From Cytobacillus depressus (GTDB taxonomy: Bacteria > Bacillota > Bacilli > Bacillales > Cytobacillaceae), in assembly GCF_008923245.1 (NCBI RefSeq), contig NZ_WBOS01000027.1, forward strand, positions 1-40,966: a stretch of 40,966 nucleotides of DNA, read 5' to 3'. Below, in pieces: positions 7,683-16,320 of this stretch. Each line of letters begins with the position of its first letter. Within the stretch, counting starts at the first letter, position 1. Made by a program: the position numbers and the translations under genes. The notes beneath the pieces were generated by a model. That model had not been told where the DNA came from. It made no database searches and saw only the letters and a program-made list of their open reading frames with translations.

Positions 7683-7782
7683 AATCGGGCCATTACTGGC
7701 AGTTGAGTCCCCACTTGCTCTTCATTGTTATACTTGAATCCTTTAAGTGGGGAGTCTTACTGCCAGTTAATCTGCGATAAGG
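7683..7782. repeat. Structured repeat element, copy 1 (GGGCC...ATCTGCGATAAG)
   Basis: The arms ACTGGCAGT (7695-7703) and ACTGCCAGT (7759-7767) pair perfectly. An inner stem, CCCCACTT against AAGTGGGG, lies beyond an internal loop. The flanks TCGGGCC and GTTAATCTGCGATAAG recur in copy 2 at 11139-11235. Base changes between the copies are mostly compensatory in the stems, so the fold is probably selected or inherited as a structured unit. Function unknown. Confidence 0.75.
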
Positions 7783-7868
7783 CTTTACATTCATATCGGA
7801 AGAATTTTTTTGATCTCTTCCCCAAGAGTAAGAGATCATACGAACTTAAATAGATAGTGCCTGTTGAC

Positions 7869-9038
7869 CTAAAGAAGGCTATTAACGATCTTGGTGACTT
7901 GCCCATTTTTCTTGTACACCCTTGGAATTCTTGCACCCATCATACAAGTAATTTCATAATTAATGGTTTGAAGTTTTTGCGCAATTTCATCTGCTGAAAT
8001 GGTCTCATTTCCTTGTGGGCCAATCAGCGTTACTTCAGTTCCAACAGGTAATTCTGAAGGGAGCTTGACCATGCATTGATCCATGCAGATTCTGCCGACA
8101 ATTGGGGCTCTCTTTCCATCAACAAGAACCTCTTGTCCTTGGAGTTTGCGTGTCCATCCATCAGCATACCCAATTGGCAGCGTTCCAATCCATTCATCAT
8201 CTTGCGCCTCATATGTTGCCCCGTAGCTAATTGTCTCTCCCTTTTGTACCTTTTTGACATTTACAAGCTTCGTATGAAGTGAAAAGGATGGCTTTAAAGG
8301 ATAAGGAAGTGTCGGCTCCATCTCAATCGATGGCATTAACCCATACATCGCGATTCCCATTCTGACTGCATGAAGATGGGCCTGTGGAAATCTTAATGCG
8401 GCCGCGCTATTACTCGTATGAATGATTTCAGGTGTTTGCTTTAACCACGAAATCATTTCATTGAATCGCTCAAGCTGTTTATTAAAGTAAGTCGTATCTA
8501 ACTCATCTGCAGTTGCGAAGTGAGTAAATATTCCTTCAATTAAAAAAGCGGGATTGCTGCTAACAAGAGCTTCGATTTCCTCTAATTCCTGTTTGCTGCG
8601 AATGCCGATTCTACCCATTCCCGTATCAAGCTTTAAATGGAGCTTTAATTTATGCTTGGGGCTGATACAATGTATTGCTTTCTCAAGCCATTCTTTTTGA
8701 AAAACTGTCAATGTAATATTAAGTTCCGCAGCTATTTCCACATCTTCTGGCCGGCTCACACCAAGCACAAGAATAGGAGCAGTGATTCCTTTTTTCCTTA
8801 ATGAAAATGCTTCATCAAGGATCGCGACAGCAATATAGGAAGCTCCTGCCTCCAAGGCCGCAATAGCTACCTCAGCATCCCCATGCCCATATGCGTTCGC
8901 CTTCACAACGGCAAAGATTTTCACCTCATCACGCACATGCTTCTTCAATTCTGCAATATTATAAGATATATGATCTAAATTTATTTCTGCCCAAGTATCT
9001 CTATAAAAAGCCGTTTGGCACTCTTCGATTTTCAACAT
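7869..9038 (-). CDS. alr: Alanine racemase
   Basis: A 389-residue fold-type III PLP enzyme that makes D-alanine for peptidoglycan. The PLP lysine is in VVKANAYGHG (about K46), the second catalytic Tyr is in ETISYGATY (about residue 270), and ICMDQCMV is the conserved substrate and cofactor segment. Length fits the family. The start is preceded by AAAGGGTG. A SigA-type promoter lies at 9071-9100. The alr-ndoAI-ndoA order matches B. subtilis, although a 430-bp repeat-filled gap separates alr from ndoAI. Confidence 0.95.
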   Translation of the reverse strand: MLKIEECQTAFYRDTWAEINLDHISYNIAELKKHVRDEVKIFAVVKANAYGHGDAEVAIAALEAGASYIAVAILDEAFSLRKKGITAPILVLGVSRPEDVEIAAELNITLTVFQKEWLEKAIHCISPKHKLKLHLKLDTGMGRIGIRSKQELEEIEALVSSNPAFLIEGIFTHFATADELDTTYFNKQLERFNEMISWLKQTPEIIHTSNSAAALRFPQAHLHAVRMGIAMYGLMPSIEMEPTLPYPLKPSFSLHTKLVNVKKVQKGETISYGATYEAQDDEWIGTLPIGYADGWTRKLQGQEVLVDGKRAPIVGRICMDQCMVKLPSELPVGTEVTLIGPQGNETISADEIAQKLQTINYEITCMMGARIPRVYKKNGQVTKIVNSLL

Positions 9039-9070
9039 CTTTGAACACCCTTTTTCTTGTTTATATGTCG

Positions 9071-9100
9071 ATTATCGACCTCCTTCGACAGGTTTGTCAA
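9071..9100 (-). promoter_or_regulatory. SigA-type promoter of alr
   Basis: On the minus strand TTGACA, an 18-bp spacer and GATAAT lie about 33 bp upstream of the alr start codon. A GTCGAT/ATCGAC palindrome overlaps the -10, and a 14-bp palindrome, TAGGAATATTCCTA (9118-9131), lies just upstream; either could be an operator. Confidence 0.7.
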
Positions 9101-9195
9101 TTGAATTAACGAATTTTTAGGAATATTCCTAGTACAATTATTTAATCTTCTCATGATTTCAGTAAATTCAACCACTTTTTCAAGATCTATTTTCA

Positions 9196-9224
9196 TGAAA
9201 AAAGGCTCTTATCAGAGCCTTTTT
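9196..9224. terminator. Bidirectional terminator after ydcC
   Basis: The hairpin AAAAGGCTCT/AGAGCCTTTT has a TATC loop and flanking A and T tracts on both sides. It lies immediately after the ydcC stop codon on the minus strand. Confidence 0.85.
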
Positions 9225-9233
9225 AAATTTGAT

Positions 9234-10241
9234 TTATTTTACTGTACTTTCTTGAACCGACTGTGCAACCTCAATGAGTTCTTCTTTTGTAAGATCATTC
9301 GATGCAATGACATAGTCGACTCCATTGTACGTCCATTTAATCGTATTATTGGAAAGTGCCGCGATTGTAAAGCCTAAGTCCACTGGCTCGCCATTTACAT
9401 TAGTAAACGATGTTACAGGCATAGCAACCGCTTTTTCCTGAACGATTGTAAAGGATTTCTCCCCTTCATATGTTAAGACGACCCGCTTGCCGTTATCTAT
9501 AGCGACCTCTTTCTCATCTGTTAAACTCACGCCTGGGAATTCTGAAGGATATTTCACTGAGAATTCCTCATTTCCGACTTCAGCCAAAACTGGAACATGT
9601 AGTTGAGCTCTTGTCATATTCTTTTGAATATCAAAATCTTTTTTATCAAAAGCAGCATTAAACTTCACATCTGAAAACTCTACTTTAACAAGAGCTTTTC
9701 TATCTGTATCCATTACTTTAACACTGACTGGCGATAGGTCAGATTTTTTAAATGTGATTTCTTGTGTTGGCAGAACTTGATTGTTTTGATACCTTGTTTT
9801 TGTTTCAAATACATAATGAGTTTTCGTTGCTGTAAATTTCGCCTCTTTGTCCTCCGTAATATCTTTTACCAAAGATTCGTAAAGATAGGCTTGACTGCTG
9901 TTTTGAGGCCATTCGCTTTGGAATCGGAAGCTTTTGTTCAGGGCTGGCGTCAGAACAAAAACACCTTCGTCATTGCGAAGAATCATTTGACTTTGATCCT
10001 TTTGGGCATTTTTGAGATTGACACGGTAATAGGCGGGATCTTTGTGCCAAACCTCAATTTCGTATACTTGCGGCTCTGTTCCTACCTCTAGTGTCATGGT
10101 CGCGTTTGCCTTGTACCCTTTTAGCTCCTCAACCTTTGCGTTTAAATCCTTTTCAACATCTTCTTTGGATTTCGTTCCGCAAGCAGACAATGCAAGTACT
10201 GCCAATATACCGATTAGCAGCATTAACCACTTTCTCCTCAT
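9234..10241 (-). CDS. ydcC: LolA-like lipoprotein YdcC
   Basis: A 335-residue lipoprotein. A charged start and hydrophobic stretch lead to the lipobox LSAC (Cys about residue 21), so it should be anchored on the outer face of the membrane. The rest is beta-rich with the YEIEVWHKDP and MILRNDEGVFVL patterns of the LolA/LppX-like fold that binds lipids in other bacteria. Position between acpS and alr matches B. subtilis ydcC. In Bacillus the family is linked to sporulation, but its biochemistry is unsettled. Confidence 0.85.
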   Translation of the reverse strand: MRRKWLMLLIGILAVLALSACGTKSKEDVEKDLNAKVEELKGYKANATMTLEVGTEPQVYEIEVWHKDPAYYRVNLKNAQKDQSQMILRNDEGVFVLTPALNKSFRFQSEWPQNSSQAYLYESLVKDITEDKEAKFTATKTHYVFETKTRYQNNQVLPTQEITFKKSDLSPVSVKVMDTDRKALVKVEFSDVKFNAAFDKKDFDIQKNMTRAQLHVPVLAEVGNEEFSVKYPSEFPGVSLTDEKEVAIDNGKRVVLTYEGEKSFTIVQEKAVAMPVTSFTNVNGEPVDLGFTIAALSNNTIKWTYNGVDYVIASNDLTKEELIEVAQSVQESTVK

Positions 10242-10617
10242 TCCTTCAACCCCTTTTGCCTCTATTCAGTGTATTGTCCAGCCACAGCACGAAGCCAATT
10301 TGTCAACATAGAATTTTGTAATCCATTCTTGTTCCATGTTGAAAACTGACTTTGATTTGCGCTAATCACGAAGGAGAGAAGGACAGACAGATTGGAAACG
10401 CTGAGAGTCCGGTTGTCTAGCCTTGTCTCCTATTGCACTATGAATATATGAGACAACCATTTGAATTATGCTAGGTGGAATGACAAGCTTTTTTCTGTGT
10501 ATAACTAAATCGTTGTCGGATTCGGCAGAACTTGTTCTTGATGTACGAAGTAATCACCAGCGTAGTAGAATGAAACCTCTCGACTTTACTTGCTGAGTTG
10601 AGATTGCAAAATTCACC
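10242..10617. other. Gene-poor gap between ydcC and acpS
   Basis: I see no open frame with a ribosome-binding site, no tRNA-like fold and no strong hairpin here. A TTGACA on the minus strand near 10298-10303 has no well-spaced -10. The gap suggests that ydcC has its own promoter. Confidence 0.5.
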
Positions 10618-10971
10618 TTACACTTCTTCAATTACCACTTGGGCAACGGCGTATTCTTTACTATGGGAAATAGAAAGATGTACACCTTTTCCTAATGGTT
10701 TAGAAATAAACGGCTTCCCTTTTTCATCTTTTTCAATTTCAATATCTAAAAACGAAAGTTCTCCGCCAATTCCAGTCCCAAGCGCTTTCGAAAAAGCCTC
10801 TTTCGCCGCAAACCGCCCAGCTAAAAATTCGATCTTTCTTTGCGGTGTTAATGGAAGAAACTCAAGCCTCTCTTTTAATGTCAGTATTCTTTCAGCAAAT
10901 TTTTCCTGCCGCTCAAAAATTATTCGTATGCGGTCCAGTTCAACAATATCTATTCCAATTCCGGAAATCAT
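10618..10971 (-). CDS. acpS: Holo-[acyl-carrier-protein] synthase
   Basis: A 117-residue 4'-phosphopantetheinyl transferase of the AcpS type, which activates acyl carrier protein with CoA. It has GIGIDIVELDRI at the N terminus (Mg2+-binding Asp) and FAAKEAFSKALGTGI around residue 55-70, with SISHSKEYAVAQV near the C terminus. I start at ATG 10971 (MISGIG), which agrees with the family; a TTG one codon upstream is possible. The ribosome-binding site is AGAAGGA. Confidence 0.95.
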   Translation of the reverse strand: MISGIGIDIVELDRIRIIFERQEKFAERILTLKERLEFLPLTPQRKIEFLAGRFAAKEAFSKALGTGIGGELSFLDIEIEKDEKGKPFISKPLGKGVHLSISHSKEYAVAQVVIEEV

Positions 10972-11031
10972 CAATCATCATCCTTCTATTTAAAGTAAAA
11001 TCGACATAATCAATAGTATAAAGTACAACTT

Positions 11032-11062
11032 CATTCAGTGGGGTGTCTTTTCCCACTGAATG
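11032..11062. repeat. Perfect hairpin CATTCAGTGGG/CCCACTGAATG
   Basis: Eleven-bp arms around a 9-nt loop lie about 60 bp upstream of the acpS start. The arm shares the CAGTGG core with the element at 7582, and the order hairpin, then module, then GGGCC structure is the same in both places. Confidence 0.65.
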
Positions 11063-11068
11063 TTAGAT

Positions 11069-11137
11069 GCGGCCCACAGGATGTGGGTCACGCAGACGTT
11101 GCCACAGGACGTGGCGCTCTTAGTCTGCGTTCTTTAA
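11069..11137. repeat. Interspersed repeat module (GCGGCCCACA...), copy 1
   Basis: This stretch contains CCCACA/TGTGGG and a nested stem, GCAGAC...GTCTGC enclosing GCCAC...GTGGC. It recurs with about ten differences at 19509-19577. Confidence 0.75.
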
Positions 11138-11138
11138 A

Positions 11139-11235
11139 TCGGGCCTTTACGGGCAGTTGATCTCCCACCTAGACTTCTCCGAGTTATCTAAAGTTTTAAG
11201 GTAGGAGTTTTACTGCCCGTTAATCTGCGATAAGA
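11139..11235. repeat. Structured repeat element, copy 2 (GGGCC...ATCTGCGATAAG)
   Basis: The arms ACGGGCAGT (11149-11157) and ACTGCCCGT (11212-11220) are perfect, with an inner stem TCCCACCT/AGGTAGGA. It matches copy 1 at 7683-7782 in length and flanks but differs in stem bases, mostly in a compensatory manner. Confidence 0.75.
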
Positions 11236-11329
11236 CAGCCAAGCTTTCAGCGGTATATACATTATAATCATATATTTATTATTTATTTCGGCTATTATGG
11301 AAGTAATAAGGAGAGAAAAGAGGAGCATT

Positions 11330-11926
11330 ATGTTTATACGGACAGAAAGCTTTAAAGAATTTTTGCGATTTTATCCCATTGTTTCTATTATCATTTTTAT
11401 TCATCTTGTTCTGTATGTTATTTCGAAAATTCCATGGGTCCCTCATTTATGGATGTATGAAAACTTTGCTGGGGTGAACCTTTATATTGCAGATGGTGAG
11501 TATTGGCGTCTGCTTACACCTGTTTTTTTGCATAGTGATTTTACCCATATGCTTTTTAATAGCTTTTCCCTGGTTCTTTTTGGGCCAGCTTTAGAGAGAA
11601 TACTCGGAAAAGGAAAATTTATTTTTGTATACCTCATAGCTGGGATTGCTGCGAATATCGCAACTTTCCTTATAGAGCCGTTAACTTATATTCATGTAGG
11701 GTCAAGCGGAGCGATATTTGGACTTTTCGGCTATTATGCTTCCATCATTCTATTTAGAAAAGATCTCATGTCGAAGGCCAATTCCCAACTGATTTTGACA
11801 ATCACAATTATTGCTTTGATTATGACTTTTTTACAACCAAATATCAATATTACAGCCCATTTCTTCGGCCTGTTAGCGGGATTTCTGTTAGGGATAGCAT
11901 TCCTAAAAAACAAAAAAAATTGGTGA
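11330..11926 (+). CDS. ydcA: Rhomboid family intramembrane serine protease (YdcA-like)
   Basis: A 198-residue membrane protein with about six hydrophobic segments. The catalytic Ser is in VGSSGAIFG (about S126), the His in TAHFFGLLAGF near the C terminus, and the family signature WRLLTPVFLHSDFTHMLFN lies near 60-80. Rhomboids cut transmembrane substrates within the membrane. I start at ATG 11330 (MFIRTES) after GAGGAG; a longer frame begins at 11297 but lacks a ribosome-binding site. It is divergent to acpS and convergent with ydbT, as in B. subtilis. Confidence 0.9.
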   Translation: MFIRTESFKEFLRFYPIVSIIIFIHLVLYVISKIPWVPHLWMYENFAGVNLYIADGEYWRLLTPVFLHSDFTHMLFNSFSLVLFGPALERILGKGKFIFVYLIAGIAANIATFLIEPLTYIHVGSSGAIFGLFGYYASIILFRKDLMSKANSQLILTITIIALIMTFLQPNINITAHFFGLLAGFLLGIAFLKNKKNW

Positions 11927-11936
11927 TTCACTAGAC

Positions 11937-11960
11937 AAAAAGCGCCTAACCGGCGCTTTT
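11937..11960. terminator. Bidirectional terminator between ydcA and ydbT
   Basis: The hairpin AGCGCC/GGCGCT has a 5-nt loop and flanking AAAA and TTTT, placed between two convergent genes. Confidence 0.8.
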
Positions 11961-13389
11961 ACTTCGAATAAGAATACCATTTATAAATGTCATGTAAATC
12001 GTTTTTTTCTAGATCAACAACTGTACCGCCCGCTCCCCCGGATCCGGACATGACAACAGCTGAAATGGTCCCAAGATCTTTTCCCCTTTGTAAATAGCTA
12101 TCTTGAATGTTTAAAGATTGAATACGATTTCTTTTCATAAAAACCGTTGTCTTATTTATCGCACGATACCTTAAGGTAAGCTGTGAGTCCCTTATTTCAA
12201 ATCCCGCATCTCTATAATTAATAAACGCCCATACTACAGAGAAGATGACGAATAAAAGAGCCAAATATCCCCATGGTCTGAAAAAAATAATCGCTGCCGC
12301 AGCTACTGGCACACTGTAAAGAAGCCCTCTGAATATATAGCGTTTGATTGCTCTCCTCGGAGCGGGCCTGATGGTCGGTTCGAAGGAATAATCCGCTAAA
12401 TATGGCGCTAAAACTTTGACAATGTGATTCTTATTAATGATTGGCAGGAGCATGACACGGGCACTTTCCTGGTCAGTAGCTGAGCCGCCTGCACTTTCTA
12501 AATAAACAGTCCCGAATCCTAGAGGCTGTCTAACTAAATTTTCTGATATTCGAATAGCTTGAATCCGGGTTAAGGGAATGGTCAGCTGCCGCTTTTCTAA
12601 AAGCCCCCTCGTAATTACGAGATCATCACCCGATTTATTTACCGTAAACCCTGCATATTTAACCATTGTCCCTACTAAGGCAATTACCCATGCAACGACA
12701 AAGCCGAGAAACACAAGAATACTGATTAAAATAACTCCGTTTGATATGACATCCCCCAGACCTTTAAATAGCTTTTCATAAGGAATCATGTCTTCAAATT
12801 GAAAGGCGAAAGCGAAAACTGCCGATAAAACAACTCCAACTCCCCCTGAGGTTGATGCTAAAAGCAATAGCTCCCTAGGTGATATTTGATAGAGTGTTTC
12901 ACTTTGATTTTTGTGATGGGAAACATCGATGCCTGCGTCTTTAAGATCGTTTTTCGCGGAAAAAAGCAATTGCTGAATACGATTGGCCTCTTCCTTTGAA
13001 ATGGCCGTTAGTACAGCTTCTGCCTCTCCTTTGCCGCTCGAACCAGCTGTTTCTACCTTCACTCTCACAAGGCCAAATGGTCGCTGCAAAATTCCCTCAG
13101 ATAAATCTAAGCTCTGAATACGCTCGATCGGGATATATCTCTTTTTTCTTACAAAAATGCCGTATTCGATCCTCAACTCCCCTTCTTCTAGCCGGTATGT
13201 AAACTTTAGCCATGAAAGGATCCCGCCAATAAGGATGATAACGACAACAGCTAAAGAAATAAGCAATTGCCAGCTGCCATCTCTGCTGCCAAAAACAACA
13301 AACACAAGAAATGGAATAATTAAATCCTTCAATTGCTTTAAAAAGTTAAAGACAGCTGAAATCGGGTGAAGTCTTTTCGGTTCAGACAT
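11959..13389 (-). CDS. ydbT: Membrane protein with bacterial PH domains, YdbT
   Basis: A 476-residue membrane protein with three bPH_2-type (DUF304) repeats, each seen as a hydrophobic pair followed by a beta-rich block with a short RIQSL-type motif (RIQSLDLSEGILQRP about 95, RIQAIRISENLVRQP about 275, RIQSLNIQDSYLQRG about 430). Function is unknown; in B. subtilis the ydbST pair has been tied to resistance to some antimicrobial peptides. I start at 13389 (MSEPKR), which is 9 bases from AAGGGTGG; ATG 13395 is too close. It overlaps the ydbS stop. Confidence 0.85.
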   Translation of the reverse strand: MSEPKRLHPISAVFNFLKQLKDLIIPFLVFVVFGSRDGSWQLLISLAVVVIILIGGILSWLKFTYRLEEGELRIEYGIFVRKKRYIPIERIQSLDLSEGILQRPFGLVRVKVETAGSSGKGEAEAVLTAISKEEANRIQQLLFSAKNDLKDAGIDVSHHKNQSETLYQISPRELLLLASTSGGVGVVLSAVFAFAFQFEDMIPYEKLFKGLGDVISNGVILISILVFLGFVVAWVIALVGTMVKYAGFTVNKSGDDLVITRGLLEKRQLTIPLTRIQAIRISENLVRQPLGFGTVYLESAGGSATDQESARVMLLPIINKNHIVKVLAPYLADYSFEPTIRPAPRRAIKRYIFRGLLYSVPVAAAAIIFFRPWGYLALLFVIFSVVWAFINYRDAGFEIRDSQLTLRYRAINKTTVFMKRNRIQSLNIQDSYLQRGKDLGTISAVVMSGSGGAGGTVVDLEKNDLHDIYKWYSYSK

Positions 13390-13861
13390 CTTCATCAGCC
13401 ACCCTTGCTAGTTTAGAAATGAAGAATCTAAGCTCCTCTGCCTCATCCAAATCGAGTGCTGGTATTTCATGAACCGTCGCTGCGGTAGAAACGGTTACGG
13501 TCGCGAGCTCGTATTTGCACATGATCGGTCCTTGTCTCGTATCCACGTGCTGAACTCTTATCATTGGTACGAGTGTTCTTTTTATAACGAATATACCATG
13601 CTGAAGCTCGATTTCATTCTCTCTCACTTCATATCGCCAGCGCTTCCATCTTAAGGATGGAATGAGCACCACAACTACATACGCATCGATAACAAATAAT
13701 AAAGTTGCTATTGCTATAATCCAAATCGGCCAATCAAACACGATCGTCAGTCCAATTATGCTCCCAGCAACCAGAAGCGAAATCAGTGAATGGATCGCAC
13801 CGGAAATTCTCCAAACCGTCAAACCTTTTTCCGATATTCTTTTTTGCGGTTCTAAAACCAT
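13382..13861 (-). CDS. ydbS: Membrane protein with bacterial PH domain, YdbS
   Basis: A 159-residue protein with two N-terminal membrane segments (residues about 22-70) and one bPH_2 domain containing YEVRENEIELQHGIFVIKRTLVP and VQHVDTRQGP. It is the short partner of YdbT and overlaps it by 8 bp, so the two are probably coupled and may form a complex. AGGAGGT precedes the start at good spacing. Confidence 0.88.
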   Translation of the reverse strand: MVLEPQKRISEKGLTVWRISGAIHSLISLLVAGSIIGLTIVFDWPIWIIAIATLLFVIDAYVVVVLIPSLRWKRWRYEVRENEIELQHGIFVIKRTLVPMIRVQHVDTRQGPIMCKYELATVTVSTAATVHEIPALDLDEAEELRFFISKLARVADEDV

Positions 13862-14029
13862 GTCCGACCTCCTGCATATTCCTACGTCTATATAGTATAC
13901 ATTAGCATGACAGAAGCATTGAGGAAAAATATTTTTATCGACAGGAACATCCGTTCTTTATTTTTGTTTATAAACTATATACAATGGTAATTATGGTAGG
14001 GATTATAATTAATTAGGAGTGTGGTACAT

Positions 14030-14440
14030 ATGAAAGGTCAAGCAACACCATATTTATATTTCAATGGAAATGCCAGAGAAGCTCTAGAATATTATAAAGA
14101 AGTTTTTGAAGGTGAAATTTCGAATTTGCAAACATTTGGTGATGCCGATTATCCAACCCCTCCTGAAGCAGATGACAAAATCATGCATGCTCAATTTAGA
14201 AAAGATGATTTATTCCTTATGGCTTCAGATTCATTCACAAATGATTCCGTTCAAATTGGTAATCACATCTCGTTAGCCCTAGAACTTGAATCCGAAGAAG
14301 AAATACAAAAAGTATATGACCGTCTTATCAAGAAAGGCAATGTGCTAATGGAGCTTCAAGATACATTTTGGGGAGCAAAGTATGCAAAAGTGAAGGATGA
14401 CTTTGGAGTTATTTGGGATTTAAATATGACAAAGTCTTAA
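14030..14440 (+). CDS. VOC-superfamily (PhnB/glyoxalase-like) protein
   Basis: A 136-residue protein starting MKGQATPYLYFNGNAREALEYY, with typical paired beta-alpha-beta-beta-beta halves and the C-terminal WGAKYAKVKDDFGVIWDLN. This is the PhnB-like branch of the vicinal oxygen chelate fold; no substrate can be assigned. I use ATG 14030, ten bases after AGGAG, rather than GTG 14021. It is a lone plus-strand gene between ydbS and cshA and is not part of the syntenic core. Confidence 0.8.
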   Translation: MKGQATPYLYFNGNAREALEYYKEVFEGEISNLQTFGDADYPTPPEADDKIMHAQFRKDDLFLMASDSFTNDSVQIGNHISLALELESEEEIQKVYDRLIKKGNVLMELQDTFWGAKYAKVKDDFGVIWDLNMTKS

Positions 14441-14460
14441 TGCACCATTCCTATTTTTGA

Positions 14461-14497
14461 ATAAAAAAATGAAGAGAGCATGCCTTTGCATGCTCTC
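14461..14497 (-). terminator. Terminator of cshA
   Basis: The perfect 10-bp hairpin GAGAGCATGC/GCATGCTCTC has a 4-nt loop and is followed on the minus strand by TTCATTTTTTTA. Confidence 0.9.
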
Positions 14498-14504
14498 CCC
14501 TTAC

Positions 14505-15977
14505 TTAACGATAGTTATTCGAATTGCTTCGGTTGTTGCTATTGCTGTATCGTTTCCCTGATGAAGAACCTTGACGCGTTCTTACCGGTGCTTTTTGTCT
14601 TCCTCTTTGACCGCCGTAAGATCTGTTGCGATCGTCAGGTCTGCGGTCTCTCTTAGATGGCAGCGGTTTTTCTTCTGTTAATTTCACAGGAGTTGTGTCT
14701 GGTTCTTTCGTAAGCATTTTTAAGACAGCTTGAACAATAATCGTTGCATCTTGTTGCTCTAATAATTCTTCTGCTGCTTGCTTATAATATTGCAAGTTGT
14801 TTGCTTCAACAGATTGCAAAATGCGCTCAATAACTGCCTTTTGCTGACCTTCTAATGCTTCATCTACTGTCGGCGGCTTCATGCGCTCCATTTTTCTTTT
14901 TGTTGTTTTTTCAACAACTTGTAAATAAGACTTTTCTCTCGGCGTAATAAAAGTCATTGCCATTCCCGATTTGCCAGCACGGCCTGTACGGCCAATGCGG
15001 TGTACATAGCTTTCTGGATCTTGTGGAATATCGAAGTTATACACATGTGTAACACCCGAAATATCAAGTCCGCGAGCTGCCACATCCGTAGCAACAAGAA
15101 CATCGATTGAGCCTTCTTTAAATTTGCGTAAGACAGACATACGCTTTGCTTGGCTTAAGTCCCCATGAATGCCTTCAGCATTGTACCCTCTTAAATTCAG
15201 TGCTTCTGCAAGCTCATCGACACGGCGCTTCGTACGGCCGAATACAATGGCAAGCTCAGGAGACTGAATATCAAGAAGTCTTGCCAAAATATCAAATTTG
15301 CTTCTCTCTTGAACTTCTAAATAAAATTGTTCAATTAAAGGAACCGTTACTTCTTTTGCTTTTACACGTACGATTTGTGGATCCTTCATGAAACGCTCAG
15401 CCATTCTTTGAATTGGCGGCGGCATCGTAGCAGAGAATAATAACGTTTGGCGCTCTGCTGGAATTGCCGCAAGGATGGACTCAATATCCTCGATAAAGCC
15501 CATATTTAACATCTCATCCGCTTCATCAAGAATAGCAGTATGCACATTATCTAAGCGCAAGGTTTTACGGTTAATATGATCAAGAACCCGTCCAGGAGTC
15601 CCAACAATAATATGAGGGCGATTTTTTAAAGCGCGAATTTGGCGGTTAATATCTTGTCCACCATAAATCGCAAGGACTCTCGTTCTTTTTCCATAGCCAA
15701 TTTTGTATAACTCCTCTGAAACTTGAATAGCAAGCTCACGAGTAGGAGCAATGATAATACCTTGAATTACATCTTTTTCGTGATCAATTTTATCAATCAT
15801 CGGAATACCAAACGCTGCTGTTTTTCCCGTACCTGTTTGTGCCTGTCCGATCAAATCTTTATTTTCTAAGCTTAACGGGATCGTTTGCGCTTGAATAGGT
15901 GTTGCTTCTTCAAATCCCATTCGTTTTAGGGATTTCATCGTTGCAGGGCTAATGCCCAAATCTTGAAACTTTGTCAC
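14505..15977 (-). CDS. cshA: DEAD-box RNA helicase CshA
   Basis: A 490-residue helicase with all core motifs in order: Q motif (GFEEATPIQAQTIP), motif I (AQTGTGKT), Ia (PTRELA), Ib (TPGR), II (DEAD), III (SAT) and VI (HRIGRTGRAG). A low-complexity Arg, Ser and Asn-rich tail follows that is typical of CshA and binds RNA. CshA works in mRNA decay with the degradosome and in ribosome assembly. I start at GTG 15977 (MTKFQDLG), ten bases after AAGGAG; the ATG at 15986 is only 1 base from it. It has its own terminator. Confidence 0.93.
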   Translation of the reverse strand: MTKFQDLGISPATMKSLKRMGFEEATPIQAQTIPLSLENKDLIGQAQTGTGKTAAFGIPMIDKIDHEKDVIQGIIIAPTRELAIQVSEELYKIGYGKRTRVLAIYGGQDINRQIRALKNRPHIIVGTPGRVLDHINRKTLRLDNVHTAILDEADEMLNMGFIEDIESILAAIPAERQTLLFSATMPPPIQRMAERFMKDPQIVRVKAKEVTVPLIEQFYLEVQERSKFDILARLLDIQSPELAIVFGRTKRRVDELAEALNLRGYNAEGIHGDLSQAKRMSVLRKFKEGSIDVLVATDVAARGLDISGVTHVYNFDIPQDPESYVHRIGRTGRAGKSGMAMTFITPREKSYLQVVEKTTKRKMERMKPPTVDEALEGQQKAVIERILQSVEANNLQYYKQAAEELLEQQDATIIVQAVLKMLTKEPDTTPVKLTEEKPLPSKRDRRPDDRNRSYGGQRGRQKAPVRTRQGSSSGKRYSNSNNRSNSNNYR

Positions 15978-16238
15978 TATATTCATTCTCCTTCTAAAAT
16001 AAAACTTACCCTGGGATGGGTCCTCATGAAATATAAATTTGAGTGCACTTCTTCACAATAAACAAATATATAAGCCTTTATGAAAATAATTTCCGCACCC
16101 TATAAAAATCCTATTTGAAAGTGAAAAAAGACATTCTCCAACGGGAGTATGTCCAGTTTTCAATTGAAGTCCTCTAGGCACTTTGGTGATAATTCTACCA
16201 CTATAAGAGCTTGTTTGCAATGAGTGTTGAAGAGAAAT
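15978..16238. other. Upstream region of cshA
   Basis: No convincing gene. An 84-codon frame on the minus strand (16053-16307) has no ribosome-binding site and runs into a repeat. One hairpin, GACATTCTCC/GGAGTATGTC (16130-16153), is present. Confidence 0.5.
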
Positions 16239-16316
16239 GCGGAAGCGCCTTATCAAGGAACTTCGACTATAAATTGACATGGTCTCTGGCATTATCCAGC
16301 TAGGCACTGGAGCTAG
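16239..16316. repeat. Divergent copy of the GCGGAAGCGCC element
   Basis: It begins GCGGAAGCGCCTTATCAAGG and ends AGGCACTGGAGCTAGA. The same ends occur in the elements at 40300-40416 and, inverted, at 19373-19597. The interior is different from both. Confidence 0.6.
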
Positions 16317-16320
16317 AGTT

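Noticed and set aside
16053..16307. An 84-codon frame upstream of cshA
   Set aside because: It covers a repeat element and has no ribosome-binding site or protein-like pattern.
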